The notes under the pieces: model-generated
What the model saw: the letters and a program-made list of their open reading frames with translations, nothing else
Databases searched by the model: none
Told to the model about the DNA's origin: nothing
Part shown: positions 9,028 to 17,932 of the stretch, in pieces
Layout: each line of letters opens with the position of its first letter
Numbering within the stretch: the stretch's first letter is position 1
Made by a program: the position numbers and the translations under genes
Source: CBDDBK01 sp965225715
GTDB lineage: Bacteria > Bacteroidota > Bacteroidia > Cytophagales > Flammeovirgaceae
NCBI GenBank assembly: GCA_965225715.1
Contig: CBDDBK010000005.1
Coordinates: 303,843 to 367,842 of the forward strand
Direction of reading: 5' to 3'
Length of the DNA stretch: 64,000 bases

Positions 9028-9387
9028 ATGGATAAAATAATTTTAGAAGGTTTAGAATTTTTTGCTTATCATGGTTTCTATAAAGCCGAACGTCGCATAG
9101 GCAATAAATACGGAATAGATATAACTTTATTTGTAAATGCTGAAATTGCAGCATCTACAGACCGTTTAGATGATACTATAGATTATGAGAAATTATATAA
9201 GATTATCGATGAAGAAGTAAAAAAACCTTCTAAGTTATTAGAAACTATCGGGCTAAAAATAATCAAAAGTATTTTTAAAACTTTTTCAAAAATTCATAAA
9301 ATTAAAATTTTAGTTAAAAAATATAATCCTCCTATTGGTGGGGTTTGCACATTTGCAGCTGTGGAATTAAAAAGAAAAAGAAAATAG
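9028..9387 (+). CDS. folB: Dihydroneopterin aldolase
   Basis: Converts 7,8-dihydroneopterin to 6-hydroxymethyl-dihydropterin and glycolaldehyde in folate synthesis. With ATG at 9028 the protein has 119 residues, the normal length; an in-frame GTG at 9007 would add seven residues that do not match the family. Signatures seen: ILEGLEFFAYHGFYKAERRI at the start, DDTIDYEKLYKII in the middle, LLETIGLKI (substrate-site Glu) and KKYNPPIGG near the end (catalytic Lys region). The dihydrofolate reductase gene lies 8 kb away at 17438; no other folate gene adjoins. Confidence 0.93.
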   Translation: MDKIILEGLEFFAYHGFYKAERRIGNKYGIDITLFVNAEIAASTDRLDDTIDYEKLYKIIDEEVKKPSKLLETIGLKIIKSIFKTFSKIHKIKILVKKYNPPIGGVCTFAAVELKRKRK

Positions 9388-9400
9388 CACCTGTTGTCAA

Positions 9401-9490
9401 TATAGCCTTTCTATTAAAACTAAAGAGAGAGTTTTTTCTTATTATCAATGACTTGAAGATTATCTTTTTTCAAGTGATTTGGTTATTATA
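9401..9490 (+). repeat. TATAG dispersed element, copy K
   Basis: Begins TATAGCCTTTCTATT and has the family core (ATTATCAATGA, then CTTTTTTCAAGTGA) and an end TTATTATA. It fills the space between convergent folB and queG, and its right end overlaps the queG stop codon (9486-9488). Confidence 0.6.
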
Positions 9491-10424
9491 AATATCTTTG
9501 TTTACTTTGTTTTACTACGTTTATATTTCTTTGGAATCCTTTAAACTTGGCACGCTTAACAGCAGATTTTTTAAAGAGTTTTGAAAAAGTTTTTTCGTCT
9601 AAATTATCCCAATCCTTTTTTCTCATGGCTAAAAGCGACTCACTAGGTTTAAAATCTTCAAAGTTATGGGCTATACTAAAACGATTCCATGGGCATACAT
9701 CTTGACAAATATCACAGCCAAAAATCCAGCTATCTAACTGATTATTAAACTTTTTTGGTATATTGTCTTTGAGTTCAATAGTTAAATATGAAATACATTT
9801 ATTAGCATCTAAATGGTATGGTGTTAAGGCTTGAGTTGGACAAGCCTCAATACATTTAGTACAAGTACCACAATAATCTTTTATAGGACTGTCGGTCAAA
9901 AGTGGAAGATCGATAATGAGTTGGGAAAGGAAAAAAAAACTTCCATGTTGCTTAGTAATCAGTAAAGTATTTTTGCCTATCCAACCTAAACCACTTTTTT
10001 TTGCCCAAACTCTTTCTAAAACAGGAGCTGAATCTACAAAAAATCGCCCTTCAACAGCTCCAATTTTTTCTTGAAGTTTTATAATAAAACAGTTTAATTT
10101 TTTTTTTATAACATAATGATAATCTTTACCAAAGGCATATTTTGAAATTTTATAATTATTCTTAATAGCTAGATATTTTTTAGGGTAATAGTTAAAAAGT
10201 AAAGATATTACTGATTTAGAACCGGGCACTAAAACTCTGGGATCTAAACGTTTATCAAAGTAATTTTCCATATAGTGCATCTTTGCCTGATAACCATTTT
10301 TTAACCATTTTTCCAATCGAGGTGCTTCTTCGTCTAAATAATTGGCTTCACTGATACCACAATAACTAAAACCTAAATTTTTGGCAATATTTTTAATAAT
10401 ACGGGTAGATTCTATACTATTCAA
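9486..10424 (-). CDS. queG: Epoxyqueuosine reductase QueG
   Basis: Last step of queuosine synthesis in tRNA: a cobalamin- and iron-sulfur-dependent reduction of epoxyqueuosine to queuosine. The 312-residue protein carries two ferredoxin-type 4Fe-4S motifs: CGTCTKCIEACP (residues ~187-198) and CDICQDVCPWNRF (~237-249). Upstream are the family segments GLGWIGKNTLLI and the Asp-containing FFVDSAPVLERVWA in the cobalamin-binding part. Length and motif order match bacterial QueG, which sometimes has an extra C-terminal HEAT domain; this one is the short form. No other queuosine gene is in the window. Confidence 0.95.
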   Translation of the reverse strand: MNSIESTRIIKNIAKNLGFSYCGISEANYLDEEAPRLEKWLKNGYQAKMHYMENYFDKRLDPRVLVPGSKSVISLLFNYYPKKYLAIKNNYKISKYAFGKDYHYVIKKKLNCFIIKLQEKIGAVEGRFFVDSAPVLERVWAKKSGLGWIGKNTLLITKQHGSFFFLSQLIIDLPLLTDSPIKDYCGTCTKCIEACPTQALTPYHLDANKCISYLTIELKDNIPKKFNNQLDSWIFGCDICQDVCPWNRFSIAHNFEDFKPSESLLAMRKKDWDNLDEKTFSKLFKKSAVKRAKFKGFQRNINVVKQSKQRYL

Positions 10425-10525
10425 ATCAAAAAAATTAGTTTTTTACAATATTTCGATAAAAAATCATAACTAGTTGACTATAAAGGCAATAAATTTTATT
10501 TGATGCATAACTCTTTCATTAACAA

Positions 10526-10950
10526 CTATTTTTTAATTACATTGAAGACAGCTTTTCCTACCTTTCTTTTAGATACTTTTGGCGGACTTTTAGAGCCTTT
10601 CCCACCAAAAGTAAGTAATTTCTCACGCTTTGCCTCTTTTTGCAGCAAACTTTCGTCAATCCCAAAGATGCTAAAAATATGTCCAGATAACAAAAGATGC
10701 CAATGAGCCGTCTTCACATCAACATCAAAAAACCCAGGGCTAAATTCCGCCCCAATAAATGCACCTGATCGAATTGAGCTACATGAACACTGCTCAAAGA
10801 CATGGTTGTATGATGATAAATCTTTTGATTATCGCGACATTCAAATGTATTTAAATCCGCATATTGTTTGCTGTCACGAAACAAAAACTCTAACTGAAAA
10901 CGCGAACGATAGTAGCCTAAAAGTTTAGAAACCGATAAAGTCTAAACCTG
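10526..10950 (-). pseudogene. IS4-type transposase, C-terminal remnant
   Basis: Minus-strand remains of a DDE transposase. The piece YYRSRFQLEFLFRDSK (about 10870-10920) carries the Y-(2)-R-(3)-E-(6)-K signature of the IS4 group, including the catalytic Glu. It is followed by a 63-residue tail in another frame (10526-10717: HWHLLLSGHIFSIFGI...). A frameshift separates the two near 10717-10735, and the N-terminal half, with both catalytic Asp residues, is missing. It sits in a 1.5-kb gap with no intact gene. Confidence 0.72.
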
Positions 10951-10994
10951 TTGAATATAATAGCCTGTATGCTATAACTTGACCTTCTTTATTC

Positions 10995-11228
10995 ATTAGA
11001 CTTGAATTATTTTGATAATCAATATATTATGTAATTTTGATTTTTTGGCATTAAATTTAATGAAAAAAACTAATATAGTATAAATATTTGATTATCAACT
11101 TAATAAATATAAATTAAAAATATATTTATACTCTAAATTTTACTTGATCTCTTTGAAAAACCTTTAAACTTTCACTATAATATCATTTATAATAATTTTT
11201 TTATTTGATTGATTATCAAATCCGGGCA
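10995..11228. repeat. Triple-palindrome module, copy 1
   Basis: About 230 bp that recurs at 44766-45045 in the same orientation with scattered changes and indels. It contains three copies of the 11-bp palindrome TTGATWATCAA (11022-11032, 11088-11098, 11209-11219) and the phrase AACCTTTAAACTTTCAC. No reading frame is conserved between copies, so it is probably a regulatory or mobile non-coding unit. Confidence 0.7.
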
Positions 11229-11335
11229 AGTCTATTTTCTCCACATAGGCCATTTTTAACTTCCTTTTCAAACTTTTACTCCACAAAATACAGCTATATA
11301 TCCGATGATAGATGCGATCTTTTAAACCCAAAATA

Positions 11336-11497
11336 AAAATAGAGTTGATAAAAAAACTTTTCTATAACATTTGCTTAACTCTGGCATTTTGTTTAATATG
11401 GCCCCTTTTAAGAGACGTTCCTTCTCGGTGCTAATTTTTTTTTGATTTCATACTTCTAAAAATAAATTTTTAGGGTAAAAATTTACCGAAGTATTGC
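11336..11497 (+). repeat. Two-hairpin repeat, copy 2
   Basis: Plus-strand counterpart of 3728-3905 (reverse complement). The AGAGTT...AACTCT stem is kept with a T-G closing pair where copy 1 has C-G; the second hairpin is GAGA-CGTTCCT-TCTC, also still paired, followed by CGGTGCTAA and nine T. Conserved pairing despite base changes favours an RNA structure. Confidence 0.6.
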
Positions 11498-11935
11498 TGA
11501 AATAATATTTCACTTAAAAGAAATGTAATAATAATATAGTTTTGTCTTGAACCTTTCCGGAGATTGATTGGGTAATATTTGAAAAACCAAGTAAGCATGA
11601 AGATTTTTGATAATGTCAAGCATTTGGAGAATTATGCTATAAAACACAAATCAAAAACTTGATAATAAAATCGTTAAAAGGAGCATTGTTTAAGGAGTTA
11701 AAATGAAAAATAAACTAAATATTATTCTAAATATAAATACTACTAGCTTCTTTTAGATTCCTCTAAGTTCCTCTTTTCTTAAAATATTTAAATAACTTAA
11801 TTTTAAGTATTTGATAATCAAATTATTACAAAAAATATACATTAGTAACAGAAAATAGTTTAGTTTGTAAGAAATTTTATAAAGATTAGATAATCTAATA
11901 ATCAATTAATTAACTAAATTACATAATTATTTTTT
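11498..11935. other. Gap upstream of the cytochrome oxidase gene
   Basis: No gene is supported. Short peptide scraps on both strands do not resemble any family I know. TTGATAATCAA, flanked by further T and A symmetry, occurs at 11812-11822, about 115 bp before the oxidase start; it could be an operator. Confidence 0.4.
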
Positions 11936-12502
11936 ATGAGAAAGATAAATTCTCCAACTTTAAGTATGCAGCCTTTAAAGTTTGGATTATGGCTGTTCAT
12001 TATTGCAGTAACAATGTTTTTTGCTGCTCTGACCAGTGCTTATGTTGTACGAAGAGGTCTGGGTAATTGGGAATTATTTCAACTTCCTGAAGCATTTTAT
12101 TGGAGTACTATAACAATTATTTCTAGCAGTATCAGTATGCAGATAGCTTATTTTCAAGCTAAAAAAGACGAATTTAGAACCTTATGTATTGCCTTATCAA
12201 TAACTGTCCTTTTAGGTTTATTCTTTTTGTTGACTCAACTTCTTGGTTTTAGGGCTTTAGTCCAAGATAATGTTTACTTTGCTTACAGTAACCCTTCTAA
12301 CTCTTTTGTTTATGTTTTGACAGGTTTGCATGCCATTCATATTATTTCGAGTGTTATATTCGTGATAGTTCTGCTATTTAAAAGTTATAAAGTCAAGATT
12401 CATTCAAAAAACATGGATCTTATCGAGATGTGTACGACCTACTGGCATTTCTTGGGTGGTTTATGGATTTACCTTTTTATTTTTATGCTACTCAATCGTT
12501 AG
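11936..12502 (+). CDS. ctaE: Cytochrome c oxidase subunit III (heme-copper oxidase)
   Basis: Membrane subunit of the terminal respiratory oxidase that reduces O2 to water. The 188-residue protein has five hydrophobic helices, the short subunit III form common in Bacteroidota. Recognisable family segments are KFGLWLFIIAVTMFFAALTSAYVV in helix 1 (residues ~15-38), TGLHAIHIISS (~128-138) and YWHFLGGLWIYLFIFML at the C-terminus. Subunits I and II are not adjacent; a heme O synthase gene (ctaB) is at 49056. A TTGATAATCAA palindrome lies ~115 bp upstream. The ABC exporter 140 bp downstream reads the same way. Confidence 0.88.
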   Translation: MRKINSPTLSMQPLKFGLWLFIIAVTMFFAALTSAYVVRRGLGNWELFQLPEAFYWSTITIISSSISMQIAYFQAKKDEFRTLCIALSITVLLGLFFLLTQLLGFRALVQDNVYFAYSNPSNSFVYVLTGLHAIHIISSVIFVIVLLFKSYKVKIHSKNMDLIEMCTTYWHFLGGLWIYLFIFMLLNR

Positions 12503-12642
12503 CTGTCAATAATTTAAGAATTAGAAACTACAAAAATTATACTCTTGAACACTAATAAGTTAATTCACAAGATCTATTATATCTGATTTTTTAGGTTATT
12601 TTCTATTAGAGAGTCTTATTAAACCCTTGGTTATCAATTATT

Positions 12643-14382
12643 ATGAAACATTTATTTTATCTGAACAGATATTTATATAAATACCGTTATCGTCTTCTAT
12701 TAGGCGTATTGTTTATGACTCTATCTATACTTTTTAAAATTATACCTGCCCAATATGTGCGTTACGCTTTTGATATTGTAAGCGAAGGGCTTAAGAGTAA
12801 AACAGAATCGGAAATCAGGTTAACGATTTTGAAATATGCAGGTGTGATTTTAGGAACAGCTCTAATTGGAGGGGGTTTTTTATATCTTGTGCGCCAAACA
12901 ATTATTGTAGTTTCTCGCTTTATAGAATATGACTTAAAAAATGAAATTTATAATCATTATCAAAGTTTAGATTTACATTTTTATAAAAATAATAATACTG
13001 GAGATTTGATGGCACGTATTTCTGAAGATGTTAGTCGTGTGCGTATGTATTTAGGACCTGCTATTATGTATGGGGTAAATCTGGCGATAACCTTTATTTT
13101 GGTAATTGGTTATATGTTAACCATCAACGTAAAATTAACATTTTATGCTATTTTACCATTGCCAATTCTCTCTTACACTATCTATTATGTCAATAATATT
13201 ATTAATAAGAAATCTGAACTTATTCAAAGAGGTATTTCTAATATGTCGTCTTTTACGCAAGAGACATTTTCGGGTATTAATGTTTTAAAAACTTATATTT
13301 GTGAATCTCATTTTATTGAAAAATTTAAACATATGACCAATGATTATAAAACAAAATCTTTAAGTTTGGTTAAAACACAAGCCTTATTTTTTCCTTTCAT
13401 GATGGCTTGTATTGGGTTAAGTATTATTTTAACCGTATATGTTGGAGGTAAAGAGGTTATCTCCGGGAATATTACCACGGGAAATATTGTTGAATTTATA
13501 ATTTACATCAATATGTTAACCTGGCCCGTAACAGCTTTAGGTTGGATAACCAGTATTATCCAACGTGCTGCAGCTTCTCAAAAACGAATTAATGAGTTTT
13601 TAGCGGTAAAAAATATGCTTATTTCAAAAAAAGGATTTCAAAAAAAGATAGAAGGACATATCCGTTTTGAAAATGTTAGTTTTACGTACACCGATACCAA
13701 AATTAAAGTCTTTGATAAGATTTCTTTTGAGATAAAAGCCGGTGAAACCTTAGCTATTTTAGGTCAAGTGGGTTCTGGAAAAAGTACATTAATGCAGCTT
13801 ATAGCACGTATTTATGATGTTGAAGAAGGTACAATTTATATCGACAATAAAGCTATAATAGATTATGATATTCAAAATTTAAGAAAGCAGTTAGGTTATG
13901 TTCCTCAAGATGTTTTTTTATTTTCAGATACTATAGCTGATAATATTAGGTTTGGATTAGCAAATTCAACGCCTGAAGCCATAGAAAAAGCAGCTAAACA
14001 AGCTGATCTCTATAATAATATTTTGGATTTACCTCAAAAATTTGAAACCCTAGTAGGCGAACGAGGCATTATGCTTTCGGGAGGTCAAAAACAACGGGTA
14101 TCTATTGCTCGTGTTATGATTAAAGATACGCCTATATTGCTTTTAGACGATTGTCTTTCTGCTGTTGATACTCAAACAGAAGATAATATTTTGAATAATT
14201 TAAAAGAAAATAAAAATGATTGTACCACACTTATTATTACTCATCGGATTTCAAGTGCTAAACTAGCGGATCGGATCATGATTTTAGAAGATAAAAAAAT
14301 TGCTGATTTAGGAACAACTGAAGAACTCTTGAGTAGAAATATTTTTTTTAGAGAACTTTACCAAAAACAAACAGGTAATTGA
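12643..14382 (+). CDS. ABC exporter half-transporter (fused permease and ATPase)
   Basis: A 579-residue MsbA-like exporter: six membrane helices in residues ~1-320, then an ATPase domain. Walker A is GQVGSGKST (~377-385), the Q-loop is PQDVFLF, the signature is LSGGQKQR, and the H-loop is IITHR. The Walker B reads ILLLDD, with Asp in place of the catalytic Glu, followed by CLSAVD. In heterodimeric exporters such as MdlA/MdlB one half has that Asp, so a partner half-transporter may exist elsewhere; none is here. Substrate unknown. TTGGTTATCAA, one base off the local palindrome, lies just upstream (12624-12634). The stop codon is 3 bp from the stop of the convergent MBL gene. Confidence 0.88.
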   Translation: MKHLFYLNRYLYKYRYRLLLGVLFMTLSILFKIIPAQYVRYAFDIVSEGLKSKTESEIRLTILKYAGVILGTALIGGGFLYLVRQTIIVVSRFIEYDLKNEIYNHYQSLDLHFYKNNNTGDLMARISEDVSRVRMYLGPAIMYGVNLAITFILVIGYMLTINVKLTFYAILPLPILSYTIYYVNNIINKKSELIQRGISNMSSFTQETFSGINVLKTYICESHFIEKFKHMTNDYKTKSLSLVKTQALFFPFMMACIGLSIILTVYVGGKEVISGNITTGNIVEFIIYINMLTWPVTALGWITSIIQRAAASQKRINEFLAVKNMLISKKGFQKKIEGHIRFENVSFTYTDTKIKVFDKISFEIKAGETLAILGQVGSGKSTLMQLIARIYDVEEGTIYIDNKAIIDYDIQNLRKQLGYVPQDVFLFSDTIADNIRFGLANSTPEAIEKAAKQADLYNNILDLPQKFETLVGERGIMLSGGQKQRVSIARVMIKDTPILLLDDCLSAVDTQTEDNILNNLKENKNDCTTLIITHRISSAKLADRIMILEDKKIADLGTTEELLSRNIFFRELYQKQTGN

Positions 14383-14385
14383 CAA

Positions 14386-15027
14386 TCAATGTAAACTTAC
14401 ATATGGATTTGTCTTTTTTTCATGTCCAATAGTTGTTTTTGGACCATGTCCGCAATAAATGATCGTCTCTTCAGGTAAAGTAAACATGATTTTTTTTATG
14501 CTATTGATAAGTGTTTGATGATCACTTCCGGGTAAATCGGTTCTACCAATGCTGTTGAAAAACAACACATCTCCATTGATACAAATATTTTCTTCTACAG
14601 AATAAAAGGCTAAATGTCCGGGAGAATGCCCTGGCACTTTTAAAACATCAAGTTTTGTATTTCCAAAACAGATATTTTCATTTACAATAAAAGTATCTGG
14701 AATAGAGGCTTCATACGCATCTAAACCTAATTGTTCAGCTATCAAGATACCATATCTTAAAACTTCTTCTTCTTGAGGAGGAATTTGGAGTTTTACCTTA
14801 AAGGTATCTTTAATAAATTGATTGCCTAAAATATGATCAATATGACAATGGGTATTATATAAGCCTTCTACTTTAAGTTTATTATCAAAAATATAAGATT
14901 TTAAAATATTTTTCTCGCTTTTTTCATAACAACCAGGATCTATAACAATACAAGCTCCTGTTGAATCTGAAAGAACAAAAGTATTTTCTTGATAAAGGTT
15001 AAAAGTAAATTCTTTAACGGTAAGCAT
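14386..15027 (-). CDS. MBL-fold hydrolase, glyoxalase II-like
   Basis: Metallo-beta-lactamase fold hydrolase of 213 residues. The metal-binding motif THCHIDHILG (THxHxDH, residues ~59-68), the later His in VPGHSPGHLAFY, the Asp in INGDVLF and the final His in IYCGHGPKT are all present, so a two-metal active site is complete. These short proteins are often annotated as hydroxyacylglutathione hydrolase; in an organism that makes bacillithiol (bshC at 18963) a bacillithiol or general thioester substrate is as likely. Start chosen at the only upstream ATG that gives the standard MLTVKEF beginning. Transcribed alone, convergent with the ABC exporter. Confidence 0.88.
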   Translation of the reverse strand: MLTVKEFTFNLYQENTFVLSDSTGACIVIDPGCYEKSEKNILKSYIFDNKLKVEGLYNTHCHIDHILGNQFIKDTFKVKLQIPPQEEEVLRYGILIAEQLGLDAYEASIPDTFIVNENICFGNTKLDVLKVPGHSPGHLAFYSVEENICINGDVLFFNSIGRTDLPGSDHQTLINSIKKIMFTLPEETIIYCGHGPKTTIGHEKKTNPYVSLH

Positions 15028-15065
15028 AATCTAATTCTGTAAAGAAAGATTTTTATGTCTATATA

Positions 15066-15162
15066 TTATAGTATAGTATCTCCCATTTCAAAAAAAGGCT
15101 TTTGAAAAGTTTTTAAACCGATTGATATTGAAAATGAATAAGACAAAAATAGTATTGTTATA
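15066..15162 (-). repeat. TATAG dispersed element, copy A
   Basis: Minus-strand copy: reads TATAACAATACTATTTTTG, then ATTTTCAATATCAAT, a T/C-rich tail CCTTTTTTTGAA and an end ATACTATA. Lies between the MBL and SGNH genes. Confidence 0.6.
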
Positions 15163-15182
15163 AATACTAATCAAAATTTTTG

Positions 15183-15218
15183 AGACCCTCTAAAAGTATT
15201 AAAAATTTTAGAAGGTCT
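15183..15218 (-). terminator. Intrinsic terminator of the SGNH lipoprotein gene
   Basis: AGACCCTCTAAAA and TTTTAGAAGGTCT pair with one bulge around a short A-rich loop, 8 bp beyond the stop codon of the SGNH gene. The downstream tract on the minus strand is A/T-rich but has no long T run. Confidence 0.6.
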
Positions 15219-15225
15219 TAAAAAA

Positions 15226-17136
15226 CTATTGCGTGAAAATAGATCGTCTTCCTAATATGTCAGAAAGAGGAACTGATATACCGTAGTTTGTATTCATTAG
15301 CTTTATAATTTCATTAGCTATTAAAGCATGTCCCATTGGGTTTGGATGTAAACCGTCAACAGAAAAAACACTTTGAGTGGAAATATCAGCTAATAATATA
15401 TCGCCTCCAACAGCATCTGGTCCTGATCTCCCTTCAGAATCAACAAGTATACCAGGTATACCATCTGCCCTAGATTGAGCAGCTACAGATAAAGCAAGTG
15501 AGGTTGCTTCTGCACTTGTTAAACCTAAAATATCAGCAAATATAGGCTGTACGTCTAAAAGTATAACGTTATTATTTCCAGCAGATGAATTAATTTGTTG
15601 GACGGTATTTTCTATAATTTGATTAAAATTAGAACGTGCTGCTGTTATTTGAGCTTGTTCAGTAGAAGTTAGAACTAAACTATCTTCTAAAGCAACACTA
15701 ACACCGCGAATTAAAGTTATGTCATTATTAACATTATTGCCTATTACAAGTCCGGCTGTTAAAGGTATTAAATCTTCAGATGTTGCTAAACGAACTTGAG
15801 TATATCTATCTATTAAATCTCTTTCAGAAGAGGTAATTAAACCATTGGTTAATAACAAATCAAAATTACCAGATAAATTAGATAACTCTTCGTCAAAAAT
15901 TAAAAGTGGGTGGGTTGTAGTTTCTGTAAATGTAATTTTTCTACTATCAGCTTCTGTTTGTGTAAATATACCTAAAGTAACTAAATCATCTAAAGCTGTA
16001 TTAAAACCTCCAAAAGCATCTTGACTATTTAAGAGACTAGCGGTTAAAGCATCTATAGGTACAGAATTATAAAGTATTGTTGTAAAAAAAGGAAGAGTTA
16101 CTATAGGTGGAATATTAATAACGACCCCTCTAGATCCTTTAGCTGTAAGCTGTCCTAAAATATCTTCAAAATCGGTTTGAAATTCAGATTGAGATGTAAT
16201 GCTCACACCTGCTGCTACAGGATCAGCACCTGGAAGAGCATATACTAAAATATCATTAGTGCCTATCCATAAAGTAAAAAAGTCTGAATTAACTGCTAAT
16301 GCATCTCCTAAAACAGTTGAAGTACCAGGATTAGTCGCAAAACGGGAATAATATGGATTAGTATTATTACTACTACCAAAATCAGGGTTTTTTAAATCTC
16401 TTAAATTAGCACCGGGTACTCCAAAATTGTTCAATAAACTTTTATCGCCCGTATAAGGTGTAACGGTATTCCCTCCTGTTGCAAAACCTATTATAGGATC
16501 GTTAGTATTAGATATATTAAGAAAACCTCTACCAAATATTGTACCATCAGAAGCTATAGAACTAAAACCAAATTCAGAATTTATATCAGGTTGATTGAAG
16601 TTGGGTTCGACAAATTGAACAAGTTGTAATTGAGTTGAAAGGATATTGGGAAAACTATTGCTTTGGCCATCTGTGTACAAAGCCGCATCCATAAATCCTG
16701 CTGTTATTGAGTTTCCAATAGCTATATATCTATTGGCATCAAGAACAGTAATAATAAAACTCATTTCAAAAAGGCCTTGGTTACTATCATCAGTTTGAAC
16801 CCTAATACTATAAGAAGATTGGCTTTCAAAATCAAAAGATGCTGACGTTTGTAAAGTATTTCCTGAAATAGAAAAACTAGTGTTATCTGTATCACCGCTA
16901 CCACTTACAAAAGTATAAGTATGTGTATCTTCAGTATCCTGATCTTCTGTTGAAAATAAACCAACTGTAGTTCCTATTGGTTGATTTTCTAAAATATTAG
17001 TATTATTTAAGCTAATTGAAGTTGGAATACTATTATTATCAATATCAATAGGCGGAGGATCAGTTGCAGAATCACATTTGCTAGCAATATTAATAATTAG
17101 AGCTATGCACAAACAATATTTAACATATTTAATCAT
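15226..17136 (-). CDS. SGNH/GDSL-family hydrolase, predicted surface lipoprotein with cadherin-like domain
   Basis: A 636-residue exported protein. Residues 1-20 form a signal sequence ending at Cys20 (lipobox ASKC, with an unusual Lys at -1). Residues ~38-130 look like a cadherin/dystroglycan-type Ig domain (NILENQPIGTTVGLFSTEDQ, FDFESQSSYSIRV). The rest is an SGNH hydrolase: block I AIGNSITAG (GNS replacing GDS), block II GVPGANL, block III IGTNDIL and block V DGLHPNPMGH, which together give Ser, Gly, Asn and Asp/His of the active site. Large inserts separate blocks III and V. Such lipoproteins are common in Bacteroidota and are usually called GDSL lipases; the ester substrate is unknown. 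Own promoter expected; a terminator follows. Confidence 0.87.
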   Translation of the reverse strand: MIKYVKYCLCIALIINIASKCDSATDPPPIDIDNNSIPTSISLNNTNILENQPIGTTVGLFSTEDQDTEDTHTYTFVSGSGDTDNTSFSISGNTLQTSASFDFESQSSYSIRVQTDDSNQGLFEMSFIITVLDANRYIAIGNSITAGFMDAALYTDGQSNSFPNILSTQLQLVQFVEPNFNQPDINSEFGFSSIASDGTIFGRGFLNISNTNDPIIGFATGGNTVTPYTGDKSLLNNFGVPGANLRDLKNPDFGSSNNTNPYYSRFATNPGTSTVLGDALAVNSDFFTLWIGTNDILVYALPGADPVAAGVSITSQSEFQTDFEDILGQLTAKGSRGVVINIPPIVTLPFFTTILYNSVPIDALTASLLNSQDAFGGFNTALDDLVTLGIFTQTEADSRKITFTETTTHPLLIFDEELSNLSGNFDLLLTNGLITSSERDLIDRYTQVRLATSEDLIPLTAGLVIGNNVNNDITLIRGVSVALEDSLVLTSTEQAQITAARSNFNQIIENTVQQINSSAGNNNVILLDVQPIFADILGLTSAEATSLALSVAAQSRADGIPGILVDSEGRSGPDAVGGDILLADISTQSVFSVDGLHPNPMGHALIANEIIKLMNTNYGISVPLSDILGRRSIFTQ

Positions 17137-17335
17137 GATATTATTACTTTAAATTCAGAGACTACATTATAAATTAAAAAAAACATGAGGCAGATTTTCA
17201 ATAGCTTACACTTAAAAAAGTAAAAACTAAACCCATTGTTAAATGATTGCAATAATAAGTAAAAAATCTTTTTAAACAAATTATATGCTATTTTTTTTTT
17301 GATAATATTTACTCAGTAAAAAAAAAGTTTTTTTA

Positions 17336-17343
17336 TATCTTTG
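17336..17343 (+). promoter_or_regulatory. Bacteroidota -7 element (TATCTTTG) upstream of folA
   Basis: TATCTTTG fits TAnnTTTG and points toward folA, 95 bp downstream. No TTTG at the correct -33 spacing was found, so the call rests on one half of the promoter. Confidence 0.4.
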
Positions 17344-17437
17344 GCATTAGGGAATTGAAAGAATTTTTAGTAATATTTAAGTAAAAAAAACTCAAATACA
17401 ATATCTAAACTACTGATTTTATGAATTTTATAAGAAA

Positions 17438-17932
17438 ATGGAAATTAGCATAGTAGTAGCCCAAGGTTTAGGCAGAGAAATTGGACTAAACAATAATTTA
17501 CCTTGGCACATTCCTGCCGATCTAACTTACTTTAAAAATAAAGTTGCCTATCATCACGTGCTTATGGGACGAAAGTCTTACGAAAGTTTTGGTGGACTTT
17601 TACCTAATTGTACTAACTTAGTTTTAACACGCGACAAAGCTTATCAGGCTCAACATAAAGGCATATATTTATTACAAACATTTGAAAAGGCTATTGATTT
17701 TTCCAAAAAAAAAGGAGAAAGTGAACTATTTATACTTGGTGGGCAAGGCATTTATACTATGGCTTTACCCTTAGCTACAACTATTTACCTAACCCAAGTA
17801 CAATCTTATTTTAAAGCAGATACATTTTTCCCAACCTTATCAAAAACTTGGAAAATAACCCAAGCCAACCACCATAAAGCGGATAAAGAAAATTCTCATG
17901 ACTATTCTTTCTTGGTTTTAAAAAAGTCATGA
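17438..17932 (+). CDS. folA: Dihydrofolate reductase
   Basis: NADPH-dependent reduction of dihydrofolate to tetrahydrofolate. The 164-residue protein is full length. Motifs: IVVAQGLGREIGLNNNLPWHIPADLTYFK at residues ~4-32, containing the Met20-like loop and the catalytic acidic Asp (ADLTYFK); LMGRKSYESFGG (~42-53) for NADPH binding; LVLTRD; and FILGGQGIYTMAL (~96-108), the GG cis-peptide turn. In this family thyA often precedes it; thyA is not in the window. A TATCTTTG promoter motif lies upstream. Confidence 0.95.
   Translation: MEISIVVAQGLGREIGLNNNLPWHIPADLTYFKNKVAYHHVLMGRKSYESFGGLLPNCTNLVLTRDKAYQAQHKGIYLLQTFEKAIDFSKKKGESELFILGGQGIYTMALPLATTIYLTQVQSYFKADTFFPTLSKTWKITQANHHKADKENSHDYSFLVLKKS

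Noticed and set aside
10500..10706. Plus-strand open reading frame
   Set aside because: It is the shadow of the IS4-type transposase remnant on the other strand.
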